Below are positions 1 through 9,410 of a stretch of 64,000 nt of DNA, one piece after another. The notes under the pieces are model-generated. The model was not told the origin of the DNA. It made no database searches and worked only from the letters and a program-made list of their open reading frames with translations. Numbering within the stretch: the stretch's first letter is position 1; the number at the start of each line of letters is the position of its first letter. The position numbers and the translations under genes are program-made. Location of the stretch: contig JAIYAN010000002.1 of the NCBI GenBank assembly GCA_027489035.1, positions 32,363-96,362 on the forward strand, written 5' to 3'. The DNA is from Chitinophagaceae bacterium. GTDB taxonomy: Bacteria > Bacteroidota > Bacteroidia > Chitinophagales > Chitinophagaceae.

Positions 1-1
1 T

Positions 2-940
2 GAACAAGGCGCGATTAATTTTTCATCAACTGAAGTAAAATTTCAATTGGATGAAAATGGAAGTCCTATTGGCATTGTGGTTAAGGAAAGTAAAGATGCG
101 CACAAATTGATTGAAGAGTTTATGTTGCTTGCCAACAAAGCAGTTGCTGAATATGTATCTAAAATAAAAATCAACAAAGAGGCAATTCCTTTTCCATATC
201 GAATACATGATACCCCAAGTGATGAAAAGTTAAAACCATTTGTTGCTTTCGCTAAAAAGTTTGGTTATGCGTTTGATATGCATGATGAAAAACAAGTGGC
301 AACTTCTTTTAATAATTTATTGCAAGAAATTCAGGGCAAACCAGAACAACATGTTTTGGAACAATTGGGCATTCGTACGATGGCTAAAGCTGTTTACACC
401 GCCGAAAACATTGGTCATTACGGATTAGGTTTCGAACATTATTGTCATTTCACATCTCCAATTCGAAGATATCCTGATGTAATGGTGCACCGAATTTTAT
501 TGTCGTGTTTAGAAAAAAACATTAAAGTAGAAAATAAATTAGAAGATTGGTGTAAACATTGCAGCGATAGAGAACGTGCGGCAATGGAATGTGAACGTGC
601 TGGAAATAAATACAAACAAGTTGAGTTTATGAAACAATACATCGGAGACGAATTCGACGGTGTAATCAGCGGTGTTTCTGGGTTTGGTTTTTGGGTTGAA
701 ACCGTTGAGCATAAATGCGAAGGATTAATCAGCATCAGAGATTTGAGTGAATACGACGATTTTCAACTTGATGAAACGGATTACGCCCTTATTGGTTTAA
801 ATACGAAGAAGAAATTTAGAATGGGCGATAAAATCAAAATTCGTGTGGTAGCTGCCAATTTAACCAAGCGTCAATTGGATTATGAATGGGTGGTTGAAGG
901 AGGTTTATCTGCAAAAAAAGCAAAATCAAAAAGAAAATAA
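2..940 (+). CDS. rnr: Ribonuclease R, C-terminal part (cut by window start)
   Basis: This is the end of a 3'-to-5' exoribonuclease of the RNase II/R family, which degrades structured RNA in the cytoplasm. The reading frame is open back to base 2, so the true start lies outside the window; 312 residues are visible. The end of the RNB catalytic domain is recognisable by HFTSPIRRYPDVMVHR. An S1 RNA-binding domain follows (GDEFDGVISGVSGFGFWVE onward), and the protein ends in a short lysine-rich tail, KKAKSKRK, typical of RNase R rather than RNase II. About 90 bp separate it from the next gene on the same strand. Confidence 0.93.
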   Translation, partial: EQGAINFSSTEVKFQLDENGSPIGIVVKESKDAHKLIEEFMLLANKAVAEYVSKIKINKEAIPFPYRIHDTPSDEKLKPFVAFAKKFGYAFDMHDEKQVATSFNNLLQEIQGKPEQHVLEQLGIRTMAKAVYTAENIGHYGLGFEHYCHFTSPIRRYPDVMVHRILLSCLEKNIKVENKLEDWCKHCSDRERAAMECERAGNKYKQVEFMKQYIGDEFDGVISGVSGFGFWVETVEHKCEGLISIRDLSEYDDFQLDETDYALIGLNTKKKFRMGDKIKIRVVAANLTKRQLDYEWVVEGGLSAKKAKSKRK

Positions 941-1029
941 CCTAATTAAAATTCATTTAAAAATGAATTTATGGTGTAAAAAATAGTTTATTCATTTCAA
1001 TTGTAAAAAATTAAAACCAAGATTTAATA

Positions 1030-1995
1030 ATGTATTCTTTTGTTGATTTATCCTTAAAGTTTGAAGAGCATTTTAATAAAAGACAATTTCCAGAAACACC
1101 CGAAAATTTATATGATGCCGCGCAATATATTTTGCAATTAGGGGGTAAAAGGGTAAGGCCTGTTGCGGTTTTAATGGCCAATGAATTGTTTTCAGATCTA
1201 CATCAAGATGCTTTTCATATTGCATCAGCGATTGAATTGTTCCATAATTTCAGTTTGATACATGATGATATTATGGATAAAGCGCCATTGCGTAGAGGCA
1301 TGGGTACGGTGCATTCAAAATATGGAGAATCAACAGCTTTGCTCGCTGGCGATGTAATGTTGGTGGTGGCTTATGAACACATCAATAAAATGAGTTCTGA
1401 TAAACTTCACGAAGTAATGAGCTTGTTCAACAAAACAGCCAAAGAAGTTTGCGAAGGCCAGCAGATGGATATGGATTTTGAACAAAAAGAAAATGTAGCA
1501 TTTGACGTGTATTTACAAATGATCACATTGAAAACCTCTGTACTATTGGCAGCTAGCTTGCAATTGGGTGCAATTGTTGGTGGTGCAGGTATCGGAAATC
1601 AGGAACATTTATATGAATTTGGTAAAAACCTAGGGATAGCCTTTCAAATTCAGGATGATTATTTAGATGCATTTGGAGATCCCAAAAAATTTGGAAAGCA
1701 AGTGGGTGGTGATATAATAGCCAACAAAAAAACATTCTTACTGATACATGCTATGGATGTGGCAAATGATGCACAAAAAAATGAACTACAAGCATTATTA
1801 AAAGACAATTCACCAGATAAAGTGCAAAAGGTTTTAGAATTGTTTTCAGATTGTAAAGTTGCGGATTGGGCAAATGAGTTGAAAGAACAATACTTCAAAA
1901 AAGCGATGGCTTCACTTGAAGCGATAAATGTGTTAAGTAACAGAAAATCGGAATTAGAAAAATTAGCTCGATTTTTATTAGACAGAGAATCATAA
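1030..1995 (+). CDS. Polyprenyl synthetase (trans-isoprenyl diphosphate synthase)
   Basis: This is a 321-residue class I prenyl-elongating enzyme that condenses isopentenyl diphosphate with allylic diphosphates, supplying farnesyl/geranylgeranyl-type or longer chains for quinones and lipid carriers. Both aspartate-rich Mg-binding motifs are present: the first as IHDDIMD (DDxxD) followed by RRG, the second as FQIQDDYLD. The N-terminal GGKRVRP motif binds the diphosphate. The length is normal for the family. Chain length cannot be read reliably from the sequence, so I give no ispA/ispB symbol. The gene lies between rnr and a permease on the same strand, with a short gap to the permease. Confidence 0.9.
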   Translation: MYSFVDLSLKFEEHFNKRQFPETPENLYDAAQYILQLGGKRVRPVAVLMANELFSDLHQDAFHIASAIELFHNFSLIHDDIMDKAPLRRGMGTVHSKYGESTALLAGDVMLVVAYEHINKMSSDKLHEVMSLFNKTAKEVCEGQQMDMDFEQKENVAFDVYLQMITLKTSVLLAASLQLGAIVGGAGIGNQEHLYEFGKNLGIAFQIQDDYLDAFGDPKKFGKQVGGDIIANKKTFLLIHAMDVANDAQKNELQALLKDNSPDKVQKVLELFSDCKVADWANELKEQYFKKAMASLEAINVLSNRKSELEKLARFLLDRES

Positions 1996-2035
1996 TTTAA
2001 AAAAAACGCTTCATCCATAAAAAATCCAATTTTAT

Positions 2036-3736
2036 ATGAGCAACGGATTATTTCGTAAAAAAAACATCAACAGTATTCTAGCCGAAGGTTCTGATGGAAG
2101 CCATGGTGGCGGATTGAAAAGGGTATTAACCGTAAAAGACTTAACCTTTTTTGGTATTGCCGCAATACTAGGTGCAGGCAGTTTTAGTAGTTTGGGTGGT
2201 GCGGTTTTTAATGGTGGCCCAGGCGTAATTGTGCTGTTTATCATTACCGGAATAGCTTGTGCGTTTACGGCTTTCTGTTACTCTGATTTTGCGAGTCGTA
2301 TTCCTGTTGCAGGTAGCGCTTATACTTATGCGTATGCCAGTTTTGGAGAGTTGTTTGCTTGGATCATTGGTTGGGCTTTAATCATGGAATATTCAATTGG
2401 TAATATTTATGTAGCTTATAGCTGGAGCGATTATTTTACATCATTTTTGGAACGCATGAATGTTCATATTCCTACTTATTTATCTACAAGTTATATGGAA
2501 GCAAAGCATGGCTTCGAATCTGGAAGTACAAATACTGATATTGTTACTGCTTGGAATAATGCACCTGTTTTTAATGGCTTAAAAATTATTTTAGATCTAC
2601 CTGCATTAATCATCAATTTTTTAATAACGTATCTGGTATATCGCGGCATCAAAGAAAGTAGAAATTTCAGCAACTTGATGGTGATTTTAAAATTGGGGGT
2701 GGTGTTTTTAATCATCATAGTTGGAGGTTATTTGGTTTTGAGTAATGGACTTACTTCCAATTGGCTTCCTAAAAATGATGCAGGTGTAAATTCATTTATG
2801 CCCAATGGGTTTAGTGGCGTGATGGCAGCTGTGGCTGGTGTTTTCTTTGCCTATATTGGTTTTGATGCAGTGAGTGTACTTGCAGAAGAAAGCAAAGATC
2901 CTCAACGTGATTTGCCCAAAGGCATGATTTACTCTTTGGTGATTTGCACGGTGATTTATATTTTACTAACCTTGGTTTTGAGCGGTGCAGTTCATTACAA
3001 AAATTTTGAAGGGGTAGGCGATCCTCTAGCATTCATTTTTGAACCACAGAATTTAAACATCGGTTGGATGCAATTGTTGGTTTCTATTTGTGCAGTTGTA
3101 GCCATGACAAGTGTTTTATTGGTGTTTCAAATGGGACAACCCCGTATTTGGATGAGCATGAGTCGTGATGGATTATTACCACCTGTTTTTCAAAAAATAC
3201 ATTCGAAATTTCAAACACCATCATTTGCTACAATTGTAACGGGGTTTGTCGTGGGTGTACCTATTATATTTACCGATAAAACTTTTGTACTTGATTTTAC
3301 CAGTATTGCTACTTTGTTTGCATTTGTGCTTGTTTGTGGAGGCGTTTTGCTATTGCCAGCAAAAGAAAAAGAACCAGGAAAATTTCATTTACCGTTTATT
3401 TCATCACGCATCATTTTTCCAGTAATAATCATCGGTACAATAATTATTCTTCAACTTTTTTCTAAAAATTATTTTAGCGGATTATTTAATTTAAATGGCG
3501 ATACATCGACCATAACGTTCAATGTTTCATCAATCATTTTCTGGTTAAGCTGCATCATTTTTTCAGTTATAACGCTATTCAAAAACTGGTCATTAATTCC
3601 TTTGTTGGGTTTGGTTACCTGCTTGTATTTGTTAACGGGAATGACTGCTATGAATTGGGCTTGGTTTGGAGGTTGGTTGGTATTGGGATTAGTTGTTTAT
3701 TTTATGTATGGTTATAAAAAAAGTAAACTGGCGTAG
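2036..3736 (+). CDS. APC-superfamily amino acid permease
   Basis: This is a 566-residue polytopic membrane protein of the amino acid/polyamine/organocation superfamily, closest in layout to cationic amino acid transporters. The first helix contains the substrate-binding signature GIAAILGAGSFSSLGGAVF, and about twelve or more hydrophobic segments follow. The conserved intracellular segment FDAVSVLAEESKDPQRDLPKG, characteristic of these transporters, lies near residues 280-300. The substrate is not identifiable. It starts at the ATG about 40 bp after the prenyl synthase gene and may be cotranscribed with it. Confidence 0.87.
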   Translation: MSNGLFRKKNINSILAEGSDGSHGGGLKRVLTVKDLTFFGIAAILGAGSFSSLGGAVFNGGPGVIVLFIITGIACAFTAFCYSDFASRIPVAGSAYTYAYASFGELFAWIIGWALIMEYSIGNIYVAYSWSDYFTSFLERMNVHIPTYLSTSYMEAKHGFESGSTNTDIVTAWNNAPVFNGLKIILDLPALIINFLITYLVYRGIKESRNFSNLMVILKLGVVFLIIIVGGYLVLSNGLTSNWLPKNDAGVNSFMPNGFSGVMAAVAGVFFAYIGFDAVSVLAEESKDPQRDLPKGMIYSLVICTVIYILLTLVLSGAVHYKNFEGVGDPLAFIFEPQNLNIGWMQLLVSICAVVAMTSVLLVFQMGQPRIWMSMSRDGLLPPVFQKIHSKFQTPSFATIVTGFVVGVPIIFTDKTFVLDFTSIATLFAFVLVCGGVLLLPAKEKEPGKFHLPFISSRIIFPVIIIGTIIILQLFSKNYFSGLFNLNGDTSTITFNVSSIIFWLSCIIFSVITLFKNWSLIPLLGLVTCLYLLTGMTAMNWAWFGGWLVLGLVVYFMYGYKKSKLA

Positions 3737-3793
3737 TAGAATAAATCTTGGTATTAACACTAACAAAGACAAAAAAAAGAAAAATAATACAAA

Positions 3794-4810
3794 TTGAAAT
3801 ACGAAGTTGGCGATAAAATAATTGTGTTGATTTCTGATGAAGAAGGAAAAGTAGTAGAAATCATCAATGAAAAGATGGTGATGATTGAGGTGCGTGGCGT
3901 GAAATTCCCTGCCTATATGGATCAGATTGATTTTCCTTATTTCAAAATGTTTACCCAGAAAAAAGTAGTAGAAAAGAAAAAAATCCACGTTGATAATATC
4001 AAGAAAGAAAAACAAAGCACAAGGGTTAAAACGGCAGATGGTGTTTTTTTAAACTTCATACCTGTTTATGATAAAGATATTTTTGACGACGATATCGTTG
4101 AGAAACTAAAAGTGTATCTCATTAATTTCAACGAAGAAACGTATCAGTTTAAATATAACCTTGTATTTGGTGGCGAATCGAGTTTTGATTTGGTGGGAAA
4201 TATCTATGGGTTGAGCGATTTTTATTTACACGATATCAATTTTGAAGACGTTAGTGATTCTCCAAGTTTTGAATTTGAATTTTCATTGGCAGATGCTAAT
4301 CCTAAAAAAACGCCTTATTTTGAACGATTATTAAAACTCAGGGGCAAACAAATTTTTAAAAAAATCGAAGAGTTAAAAGAAACAGGAGCTGCCTCATTTT
4401 CTTTTGAATTGTTTTTGCATTATCCAGATAAAGTTTTTGAGGAAGAAAAACTGGATTTGTCTAAGTTAAACAATGCAGGCTTTAAAATTTATGACATTTC
4501 CAAAGTGAAATCATATTTACAACCGGCAAGAACGGTAGTTGATTTGCATATTGAAAAGTTAGTAGATAATTGGTCGCATCTGTCTAATCTAGAAATCCTA
4601 GATATTCAGCTGGACAATTTTGAAAAATATTTTGAGTTGGCTGTATTACATCGTCAACATTCGTTGGTCATCATTCATGGGGTAGGAGAAGGTAAATTGA
4701 AAAATGAAATCCATGAATTATTAAAACCAAGAGCTACAGTAAAATCGTTTGTAAACCAATATCATCACCTTTACGGATATGGTGCAACAGAGATATTTTT
4801 CAATGTTTAA
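3794..4810 (+). CDS. DUF2027/Smr-domain protein (TTG start)
   Basis: This 338-residue protein has an N-terminal beta-rich segment (MKYEVGDKIIVL...) like DUF2027 proteins of Bacteroidota, a middle region of unknown role, and a C-terminal Smr domain. The Smr domain shows the family landmarks VVDLHIEKL (DLH motif, about residue 247) and IIHGVGEGKL (HGxGxGxL). Smr domains are DNA/RNA nicking or binding modules, also found at the C-terminus of MutS2; the cellular role of this architecture is not established. The start codon is TTG at 3794, chosen because the conserved KYxVGDKI segment begins there and no ATG precedes it. It converges on the YitT-family gene with a 6 bp gap. Confidence 0.82.
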   Translation: MKYEVGDKIIVLISDEEGKVVEIINEKMVMIEVRGVKFPAYMDQIDFPYFKMFTQKKVVEKKKIHVDNIKKEKQSTRVKTADGVFLNFIPVYDKDIFDDDIVEKLKVYLINFNEETYQFKYNLVFGGESSFDLVGNIYGLSDFYLHDINFEDVSDSPSFEFEFSLADANPKKTPYFERLLKLRGKQIFKKIEELKETGAASFSFELFLHYPDKVFEEEKLDLSKLNNAGFKIYDISKVKSYLQPARTVVDLHIEKLVDNWSHLSNLEILDIQLDNFEKYFELAVLHRQHSLVIIHGVGEGKLKNEIHELLKPRATVKSFVNQYHHLYGYGATEIFFNV

Positions 4811-4816
4811 TTTATA

Positions 4817-5779
4817 TTAATTCAATCTTCTTTTTTTTATCATCCCGCCTTTCATGTCTTTTATGCTGTTCATAAATACAAAGGCATCGGGATCTATTTT
4901 TTCAATTTCTTTTTTGAGTTTATTTACTTCAAGTCGGGTGATGATGGTGTAAACAATTTTCATCTCGTATAACTTTTCACCACTTTTACCAAAACCACGC
5001 TCTCCCTTATATACCGTAACACCACGTCCCAGTTCGTTTGTAATCATTTGTATTATATTCTCTTCTTTTATTGAAATGATGGTAACGCCAGTGTATTCTT
5101 CAATTCCTTCGATTAAAAAATCAACTGTTTTTGAAGCTGCAAAATAAGTGAGTATGGCATAAAGCGCAGTTTCTACAGAAATCACCCAAGCTGCAAAAGA
5201 GAAAATTATTATGTTGATACTCAGAATAATATCTCCAATTGAAATCCCTATTTTTTTACTTAAAGCAATAGCCAACACTTCTGAACCATCAATAACTGCA
5301 CCACCACGCATGGTTAATCCTACACCTGCACCAAGAAAAAATCCACCAAAAACGGAGATTAATAATTTGTCGTTTGTAATATGTGGATATGGGAAAATAG
5401 CAACACAAATAGCGAGGCCTGCAATTGCACAACAAGTTTTAATGGCAAACTCTTTGCTGATAATATTTTTACCGATTATAATAAAGGGAATATTAATTAA
5501 AACAATAATCAATGGCAAATTAATAGCAAAAATTTGATTGGCTAATAACGACAATCCCATCGTACCACCATCAATAAAATGACTGGGCATTAAAAAGCCT
5601 TTCAACCCAAAACCAGCCGAAATTATACCCAACAAAATCAATGTTATATCAAAGCATAATAACTTAAAACCAACCGCTTTTTTATTATCATTTCTTTTTT
5701 GAGAGAAATAATTTTCAGAATAGTCAGACTGAGACTTTTCTGTTTTATTATTGATTAATCCCGTTATCTGTTTTGTCAT
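4817..5779 (-). CDS. YitT family membrane protein (DUF161 + DUF2179)
   Basis: This 320-residue protein is of the YitT family. A cytoplasmic N-terminus of about 45 residues is followed by about five or six hydrophobic helices (DUF161 repeats; landmarks GFGLKGFLMPSHFIDGGTMG and a second GGAVIDGSEVLA). The C-terminal soluble DUF2179 domain (TGVTIISI... GRGVTVYKGERGFG) has a ferredoxin-like fold. The function of the family is not settled; transport is the usual inference. The gene is convergent with the Smr gene and divergent from rnpB, which starts about 165 bp beyond its start codon. Confidence 0.88.
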   Translation of the reverse strand: MTKQITGLINNKTEKSQSDYSENYFSQKRNDNKKAVGFKLLCFDITLILLGIISAGFGLKGFLMPSHFIDGGTMGLSLLANQIFAINLPLIIVLINIPFIIIGKNIISKEFAIKTCCAIAGLAICVAIFPYPHITNDKLLISVFGGFFLGAGVGLTMRGGAVIDGSEVLAIALSKKIGISIGDIILSINIIIFSFAAWVISVETALYAILTYFAASKTVDFLIEGIEEYTGVTIISIKEENIIQMITNELGRGVTVYKGERGFGKSGEKLYEMKIVYTIITRLEVNKLKKEIEKIDPDAFVFMNSIKDMKGGMIKKRRLN

Positions 5780-5944
5780 TTACATTATTTACAATTCAAA
5801 TTTCATCAATTAAAACACAAAAACCTTTTTTTAAATTAAAATTTTAAAAGTAGTTCCAATATTTTTTTCTTTTTGATTTTATAATTTTCACTTTTCACTT
5901 TTAAAATTTCAATATTATAAAAGATAAATTGACATACATTTACA

Positions 5945-6320
5945 AATACTATCAGCCGGTTATCGCTCTGTTTAATCAGAGAGGAAAGTCCGGACAGCAA
6001 AGGGCAGCATACCGGTTAATGGCCGGCTTCTTTGAAAAAAGAAAGAGAAAGTGCCACAGAAAATAACTGTCTCAATTTATTGGGATGAGGGTGAAAACGT
6101 GAGGTAAGAGCTCACGGTAAGGTATAGTAATATATTTTACGGGTAAACCTTATGCGCTGTAATGCCACGTATATCAATGTTTGAGAGCGGCTCGCTCAAA
6201 TTCAGTAATGATGCATTGAAGGGTAGGCAGCAAGATTGGGTTAGTAATAACTCAGCCAGATAAATGATAACCACCGTTGTTTACAATGGATACAGAATCC
6301 GGCTTATGGCTGATAGTATT
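5945..6320 (+). ncRNA. rnpB: RNase P RNA component (type A)
   Basis: This is the catalytic RNA of ribonuclease P, which processes tRNA 5' ends. The universal core is present: GAGGAAAGTCCGGACA near 5980, ACAGAAAATAA near 6056, GGTAAGAGCTCACGG-like sequence near 6103-6118, and the conserved 3' element AGATAAATGATAACC near 6258. I set the ends by the terminal P1 helix: the 13 bases at 5945-5957 are exactly complementary to 6308-6320. A run of T follows immediately and would serve as the terminator. A TAnnTTTG-like box with an A in the last position lies at 5935-5942, where a promoter is expected. It diverges from the YitT-family gene. Confidence 0.96.
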
Positions 6321-6328
6321 TTTTTTAA

Positions 6329-6382
6329 GGTTTAATACGCTTCGCTGGTTTAATGAGGGTATAATGGTTTAAGGTTGGAAGC
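6329..6382 (+). repeat. Dispersed intergenic repeat, core GCTTCGCTGGTTTAA, copy 1
   Basis: This 54 bp unit contains GCTTCGCTGGTTTAATGAGG followed by TAATGGTTTAAGGTTGGAAG. It recurs almost unchanged about 100 bp downstream (6434-6486), and its core recurs in other intergenic spaces of the window. It begins directly after the rnpB terminator. Confidence 0.8.
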
Positions 6383-6433
6383 ATTTTCCTTTTGTGTTTA
6401 TAATACCCTTATAGGATGTGTGGTTAGGAAAAT

Positions 6434-6486
6434 GTTTAAATCGCTTTGCTGGTTTAATGAGGGTTTAATGGTTTAAGGTTGGAAGC
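6434..6486 (+). repeat. Dispersed intergenic repeat, copy 2
   Basis: This copy is nearly identical to the one at 6329-6382 and in the same orientation, with GCTTTGCT in place of GCTTCGCT and a few other changes. The shared 3' part TTTAATGGTTTAAGGTTGGA is well conserved. It lies in the spacer between rnpB and the S46 peptidase gene. Confidence 0.8.
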
Positions 6487-6632
6487 TATTTTTCATTTTA
6501 GCCCTTTTCTCCGAATTATTTTTTTATAGTTTTTTGTTGATAGTATTTCTCATTTGGATGTGTAAAACCTAATAGAGTGTAGAATTTGTCCTGTCATTTT
6601 ACAATTTCATTTCTTAAGATATTTATAATTGT

Positions 6633-6650
6633 CCACGGTTTCAACCGTGG
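6633..6650. repeat. Short palindromic hairpin, GGTTTCAACC family
   Basis: CCACGGTTTCAACCGTGG is an 18 bp hairpin with an 8 bp perfect stem. The same core is found in a longer hairpin at 15231-15256 and a shorter one at 15276-15291, so it looks like a REP-type extragenic palindrome. Confidence 0.65.
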
Positions 6651-6697
6651 GTGGAAGTGCAACACATAAAAAAACACCATCAACAAAACATCTATCA

Positions 6698-6752
6698 ACC
6701 CTTAAACCAGCGAAGTGTTTTAAACCATTAAACCAGCGAAGCGGATTGAACC
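6698..6752 (-). repeat. Dispersed intergenic repeat, inverted double copy
   Basis: Two successive copies of TTAAACCAGCGAAG (the reverse complement of the core at 6329) lie here, separated by TTTTAAACCA-type sequence and ending just before the stop codon of the S46 peptidase gene. Together with the direct copies at 6329 and 6434 they form large inverted repeats within one spacer. Confidence 0.78.
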
Positions 6753-6759
6753 TTTCCTC

Positions 6760-8910
6760 CTACTTCCTCACCAATTTCATCTCCTCAATTAAATGATGAG
6801 CACCAGCAAACTTATCGACGATGAATAATACGTAACGAATATCAACCATTACATTTCTACAAATGGTAGGATCGTAATTAATATCGCTCATTGTTCCTTC
6901 CCATACACGATCAAAATTTAAGCCTACTAAATTCCCTTTGGCATCTAATGCTGGACTTCCAGAATTGCCTCCTGTAGTATGATTAGAAGCGATAAAACAA
7001 ACGGGTTGTTTGCCATTTACGCCATATTGACCAAAATCTTTTGCATTGTATAAATCGATTAATTTTTGAGGCACATCAAATTCATAATCACCTGGTTTGT
7101 ATTTTTCCATAATGCCATCCATATAAGTATAGAAATGATATTTCATCGCATCTTTTGGCGCATAACCTTTTACTTTACCATATGCTACACGTAGCGTACT
7201 GTTTGCATCTGGATAAAATCTTTTATTATTGAAAACGGTCAATTGTGCCTCCATATAATTTCTTTGCAATTTGTTTATTTTACCTTGCATATCTACAACA
7301 TAGCTAGAGGTTTCTTTTATGTACGTATTGTACATACTTAAATACAACAAAAATGCAGGGTCATTTTTTATTAAATCCATTGCAACCATCGGACTATTTT
7401 CAAACATATTTTTTATGTTTTCAATATTGGTTAGTTTTGAACTTGCATAAATGAAATCGGCAACTTTATTGATGTCTTTATACTCATTTATAAGTTCTAA
7501 CAACTTCGGAGAAATGTATTCTGCTTTTTGATCATTTACATACAAATTCATTAAGGTTGCAAATAGCTTTTTATCTACGGCAGGATCAAATTCTTTTAAG
7601 ATGTCTTCAACTTTTTCGATTGCTTCCTGATTTTTTTTATTGTTGGATGCGCTGTCATTGGAATACGATTTAAATAATCCATTGAAAGTTGAAGCTATAT
7701 TAAACATTTCAATTCTGGGCACAATTTCATTGTAATAATCCCTTGACACAATTAATGGTTCTAAATCGCCATAAGCTTTTGATAAATCATCCAAAATGTT
7801 CCCGTAATTATTTTGCCATTCTGCATTATTATAGATCAATTTCTTGAACTCAACTTCATAATCCAATTTCTTTTTTATGCCATTTGATTTTTGTAAACCC
7901 AATAATTCTCCTTGCCATTTTTTATATGCGTTTTCAATATTTGCATACTTAGCAGCATATTTAATTTTTATGAGTTCGTCTTTTCTCATGTAACCGCCCA
8001 TTACATCTAAAACTTGATGACGAATTTTTATTTTTGCTGGATTGCTAATTTCCATGATTTGCTTTATCGCATAAGAAGGTAAGTATTCATTGGTACGTCC
8101 AGGAAATCCCATTACCATGGTGAAATCATTTTCTTTTAATCCTTTTAATGAAATATTGAGAGAACGCTTAGGAACATAAGGAACATTATCTGGAGAATAA
8201 TTCGCTGGTTTATTGTTTTTGTCTGCATAAATTCTAAACATCGAAAAATCACCAGTATGCCTTGGCCACATCCAATTGTCGGTATCTTTTCCAAAATTAC
8301 CAATAGAGGCGGGAGGAGCACCTACCAATCGAACGTCTTTATACGTTTCTGTAACAAATAAATAATATTTGTTGCCATCAAAAAATGAACGAACAATGAT
8401 GTCTTGATAAGTTTCTTTTTTGTACTCTTTTTTAATTTGTACAATGTTTTTTTCAATCAGTGCTTGTCTATCTTTTTCAGATAAATCTTTTGAAACACCA
8501 CTTAAAACTTGATTGGTGTAGTCTTCTATATTTATAATAAAAGATACAAACAAACCAGGATTTTTAATTTCTGCATTGTTATTTGCTGCCCAAAAACCAT
8601 TTTTGATATAATTATTTTCCAAAGTTGAATGGTTTTGAATGGCATCAAAACCACAATGGTGATTGGTGAGGATTAATCCTTTGTCGGATATCACTTCTGC
8701 GGTACAAAATCCGCCTAAACTTACGATGGCATCTTTCAAACTGCTTTTATTGATATCGTAAATGTCTTTGGCACGAAGCTTCATACCCATTTTACGCATT
8801 TCCTTTTCATTTAACATTTGCAACAATTGTGGCAACCACATGCCTTCATCAGCCTTGGTTTGAACAGATAAAAATAAAATGGCAATAAATCCTAGAATAA
8901 TCTTTTTCAT
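6760..8910 (-). CDS. S46 family dipeptidyl-peptidase, probably DPP11-like
   Basis: This is a 716-residue secreted serine dipeptidyl-peptidase of family S46, which removes dipeptides from peptide N-termini in the periplasm of asaccharolytic and proteolytic Bacteroidota. The start is set at 8910, where a signal peptide begins (MKKIILGFIAILFLSVQTKA); the frame extends 17 codons further upstream without signal-like sequence. The catalytic His is at about residue 85 (TNHHCGFDAI) and the Ser at about 650 (GGNSGSPALD). An Arg lies 18 residues after the Ser (LNFDRVWEG); this is the position where DPP11 has Arg (Asp/Glu preference) and DPP7 has Gly. The length matches the family. It is followed 3' by repeats and preceded by a small hypothetical gene. 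Confidence 0.9.
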   Translation of the reverse strand: MKKIILGFIAILFLSVQTKADEGMWLPQLLQMLNEKEMRKMGMKLRAKDIYDINKSSLKDAIVSLGGFCTAEVISDKGLILTNHHCGFDAIQNHSTLENNYIKNGFWAANNNAEIKNPGLFVSFIINIEDYTNQVLSGVSKDLSEKDRQALIEKNIVQIKKEYKKETYQDIIVRSFFDGNKYYLFVTETYKDVRLVGAPPASIGNFGKDTDNWMWPRHTGDFSMFRIYADKNNKPANYSPDNVPYVPKRSLNISLKGLKENDFTMVMGFPGRTNEYLPSYAIKQIMEISNPAKIKIRHQVLDVMGGYMRKDELIKIKYAAKYANIENAYKKWQGELLGLQKSNGIKKKLDYEVEFKKLIYNNAEWQNNYGNILDDLSKAYGDLEPLIVSRDYYNEIVPRIEMFNIASTFNGLFKSYSNDSASNNKKNQEAIEKVEDILKEFDPAVDKKLFATLMNLYVNDQKAEYISPKLLELINEYKDINKVADFIYASSKLTNIENIKNMFENSPMVAMDLIKNDPAFLLYLSMYNTYIKETSSYVVDMQGKINKLQRNYMEAQLTVFNNKRFYPDANSTLRVAYGKVKGYAPKDAMKYHFYTYMDGIMEKYKPGDYEFDVPQKLIDLYNAKDFGQYGVNGKQPVCFIASNHTTGGNSGSPALDAKGNLVGLNFDRVWEGTMSDINYDPTICRNVMVDIRYVLFIVDKFAGAHHLIEEMKLVRK

Positions 8911-8993
8911 GTTTTTTAATTTAAAATTCAAAAGTAAAAAGTCAAAATCGTTGATACCCATTTTTTACTTTTTATTTTTTACTTTTTATTTAA

Positions 8994-9410
8994 TTACTTT
9001 ATTAACAATTTAGCCAATCGTTTTATTTCTGCAATCTCAGCATCCGTCAATATTTGATTGTTGGTGCTTTTGGCATGTAAAAATAAGGCCATTTTATGTT
9101 GAGGAAATTTTTCCAAAATTTGTTCAATCAAAGGCAAAACAGATTCTTTTTTCTCGGGTTCTGGCGCTTTCAAAGGAATATCTGATTTGTATCGAGTTGG
9201 CTTCTTTTTAATAATTGCATCTAAAGTGGCCAACTTTGCGCTAGAAATTATACCGGATTTTTCTGCTTTTGAAAAAAGTCCTTCCAATTGCTTTTTACTT
9301 AATCCACCACGATTACAATATTGATCATATAAACTATTGATAAAAACGGAATCTGGTTTATCAGCTTTCAACGTTTCGAGTATGTTTAATATGATGTTTA
9401 TCTCTGCCAA
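8994..9410 (-). CDS. Conserved small hypothetical protein
   Basis: This is a 138-residue protein I do not recognise as a named family. It is predicted soluble and largely helical: an N-terminal helical half (residues 1-60), a proline/lysine-rich linker around residues 68-88 (KKKPTRYKSD, APEPEKKES), and a helical C-terminal half ending in EIKRLAKLLIK. There is no signal peptide and no cysteine cluster. It starts with ATG at 9410 and reads toward the S46 peptidase gene 83 bp away, so cotranscription is possible. The coding frame is clean and has typical composition for the region. Confidence 0.6.
   Translation of the reverse strand: MAEINIILNILETLKADKPDSVFINSLYDQYCNRGGLSKKQLEGLFSKAEKSGIISSAKLATLDAIIKKKPTRYKSDIPLKAPEPEKKESVLPLIEQILEKFPQHKMALFLHAKSTNNQILTDAEIAEIKRLAKLLIK

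Larger units (their letters stand above)
6321..6759. other. Gene-free, repeat-rich spacer
   Basis: This 439 bp stretch between rnpB and the 3' end of the S46 peptidase gene shows no convincing coding frame. It holds two direct copies and one inverted double copy of a short repeat with core GCTTCGCTGGTTTAA, and one hairpin of the GGTTTCAACC type, each listed separately. The remaining sequence is AT-rich with no recognisable RNA gene. Confidence 0.7.
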
